Assembly: GCA_002869425.1 (NCBI GenBank)
Contig: PKSZ01000730.1
Coordinates: 4,727 to 11,411, forward strand
DNA: 6,685 bases
Reading direction: 5' to 3'
Source of the DNA: Marinilabiliales bacterium
GTDB taxonomy: Bacteria > Bacteroidota > Bacteroidia > Bacteroidales > BM523
Part shown: one piece after another, positions 6,013 through 6,685 of the stretch
Position numbering within the stretch: position 1 is the stretch's first letter
Layout of the letters: each line of letters opens with the position of its first letter
Notes under the pieces: generated by a model
Told to the model about the DNA's origin: nothing
Database searches by the model: none
What the model saw: only the letters and a program-made list of their open reading frames with translations
Made by a program: the position numbers and the translations under genes

Positions 6013-6685
6013 ATGAAAAAATTACTCTTTTCTTTTATTGCACTATTTGTAGTTGTAAGTCTGATGGCACAAGTTCCTCAGGCATTTAAATATCAGGCAG
6101 TTGTTAGAGACAATGCTGGTGATATAATACAAAACACACAAGTGAATTTCAGGATAACCATTCAGGAAAGTACAGCCTTTACAGATATTTATGTTGAAAC
6201 TCATCTGGTTACAACCAACGATTTTGGCCTGGTAACTTTTAATGTAGGTGAAGGTACGGTCGAATCAGGTGATTTTACAAGTATAAACTGGGCTGCTGAT
6301 GAACATTTCATGCAGGTTGAACTGGATATTACTGGCGGAAGTAGTTATGAACTTCTTGGGACTAGCAGTATTTTGTCAGTTCCCTATGCCTTTACAGCAA
6401 ACAATGTTGTAAATGATAGTGTGGAGGATGCAGATGCCGATCCATTGAACGAATTACAGGATCTATCATTAGCTGGTACTTCACTTTCTATTTCAGATGG
6501 AAGTACTGTAGATCTTTCTGTTGTTCAGGATGGTGTTGAGGATACCGATGCCGATCCAAACAATGAGCTACAGAATATTAGCTTATCTGGTACAGATCTT
6601 TCTATTACAAATGGATCTACAGTCGATTTATCTTCTTTGGAAACACAATGGGTAGATGAAACTGAAGGTATAAGATATTATGATG
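6013..6685 (+). CDS. Tail-fibre-like surface repeat protein (3' partial)
   Basis: The frame opens with ATG at 6013 and is still open at the right edge after 224 codons. Residues 1-20 form a signal peptide (MKKLLFSFIALFVVVSLMAQ). Residues 21-128 contain the segment PQAFKYQAVVRDNAGDIIQNTQVNFRITI...SVPYAFTAN, typical of large Bacteroidota surface proteins and reminiscent of a beta-rich N-terminal fibre domain. From residue 133 there are two tandem 38-residue repeats (VEDADADPLNELQ... and VEDTDADPNNELQ...). After them comes TQWVDETEGIRYYD, which resembles the lead-in to 'NVGIGT'-type fibre or chaperone-of-endosialidase regions seen in such proteins, but that part is outside the window. I infer an extracellular, possibly trimeric fibre or adhesin. 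Secretion with the adjacent T9SS-tagged gene product is plausible but not shown. Confidence 0.82.
   Translation, partial: MKKLLFSFIALFVVVSLMAQVPQAFKYQAVVRDNAGDIIQNTQVNFRITIQESTAFTDIYVETHLVTTNDFGLVTFNVGEGTVESGDFTSINWAADEHFMQVELDITGGSSYELLGTSSILSVPYAFTANNVVNDSVEDADADPLNELQDLSLAGTSLSISDGSTVDLSVVQDGVEDTDADPNNELQNISLSGTDLSITNGSTVDLSSLETQWVDETEGIRYYD
6409..6522 (+). repeat. Tandem repeat unit 1 (114 bp, 38 residues) of the surface repeat protein
   Basis: The encoded residues 133-170 contain DADADPLNELQ followed by LSLAGTSLSISDGSTVDLS. The acidic DxDxDP core and the short G-T-x-L-S-I beta-hairpin motif match those of the next unit in register. The acidic core suggests a metal (calcium) site, by analogy only. 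Confidence 0.85.
6523..6636 (+). repeat. Tandem repeat unit 2 (114 bp, 38 residues) of the surface repeat protein
   Basis: The encoded residues 171-208 contain DTDADPNNELQ followed by ISLSGTDLSITNGSTVDLS, aligned to unit 1 without gaps. The units differ at many codons, so the duplication is not recent. Further units may or may not lie beyond the window; the sequence after 6636 leaves the repeat pattern. Confidence 0.85.

Overview
The window looks like ordinary chromosome from a member of the Bacteroidota, probably a Bacteroidales/Marinilabiliales- or Cytophagales-like environmental or marine lineage. The evidence is the AT-rich sequence, the lack of Shine-Dalgarno motifs before most genes, TAnnTTTG-type -7 boxes, a type IX secretion (T9SS) C-terminal sorting domain, secreted proteins whose signal peptides end in AQ, and a Bacteroidota-style surface protein with 'DADADP-NELQ' repeats. 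No phage, IS, CRISPR, tRNA, rRNA or defence genes are visible.

Left part (1-1948): the 3' end of an outer-membrane beta-barrel gene comes first. Its protein carries calcium-binding-type acidic repeats and ends in an EF-hand where an OmpA domain would often be found. It meets smpB (trans-translation factor) tail to tail with only 3 bp between the stops. smpB is the second gene of a probable two-gene leftward operon behind a Yip1-family membrane protein. A 73-bp divergent spacer separates that operon from miaA.

Middle part (1949-3708): miaA (tRNA A37 dimethylallyltransferase, rightward) and mtgA (monofunctional peptidoglycan glycosyltransferase, leftward) converge and overlap by 15 bp. The overlap lies inside a hairpin whose T-run is placed to terminate mtgA. 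mtgA seems to start with TTG. A 122-bp AT-rich spacer separates it from the next divergent gene.

Right part (3709-6685): a complete secreted DUF4140/DUF4139 (MuiA-like) protein is followed by a 162-bp spacer with a weak terminator-like hairpin and the best promoter candidate in the window. That promoter would drive a probable two-gene surface operon. The first gene is a small T9SS-tagged protein of 160 residues with almost no cargo. The second, 12 bp downstream, is a tail-fibre-like surface protein with 38-residue repeats that runs off the right edge.

Functionally this is a mix of housekeeping genes (ribosome rescue, tRNA modification, cell-wall synthesis) and envelope or surface genes. I see no convincing undescribed system. 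The points most worth a second look are the embedded convergent terminator, the small T9SS protein with its repeat-protein partner, the Ser-substituted P-loop of MiaA, and the EF-hand-tailed barrel protein.
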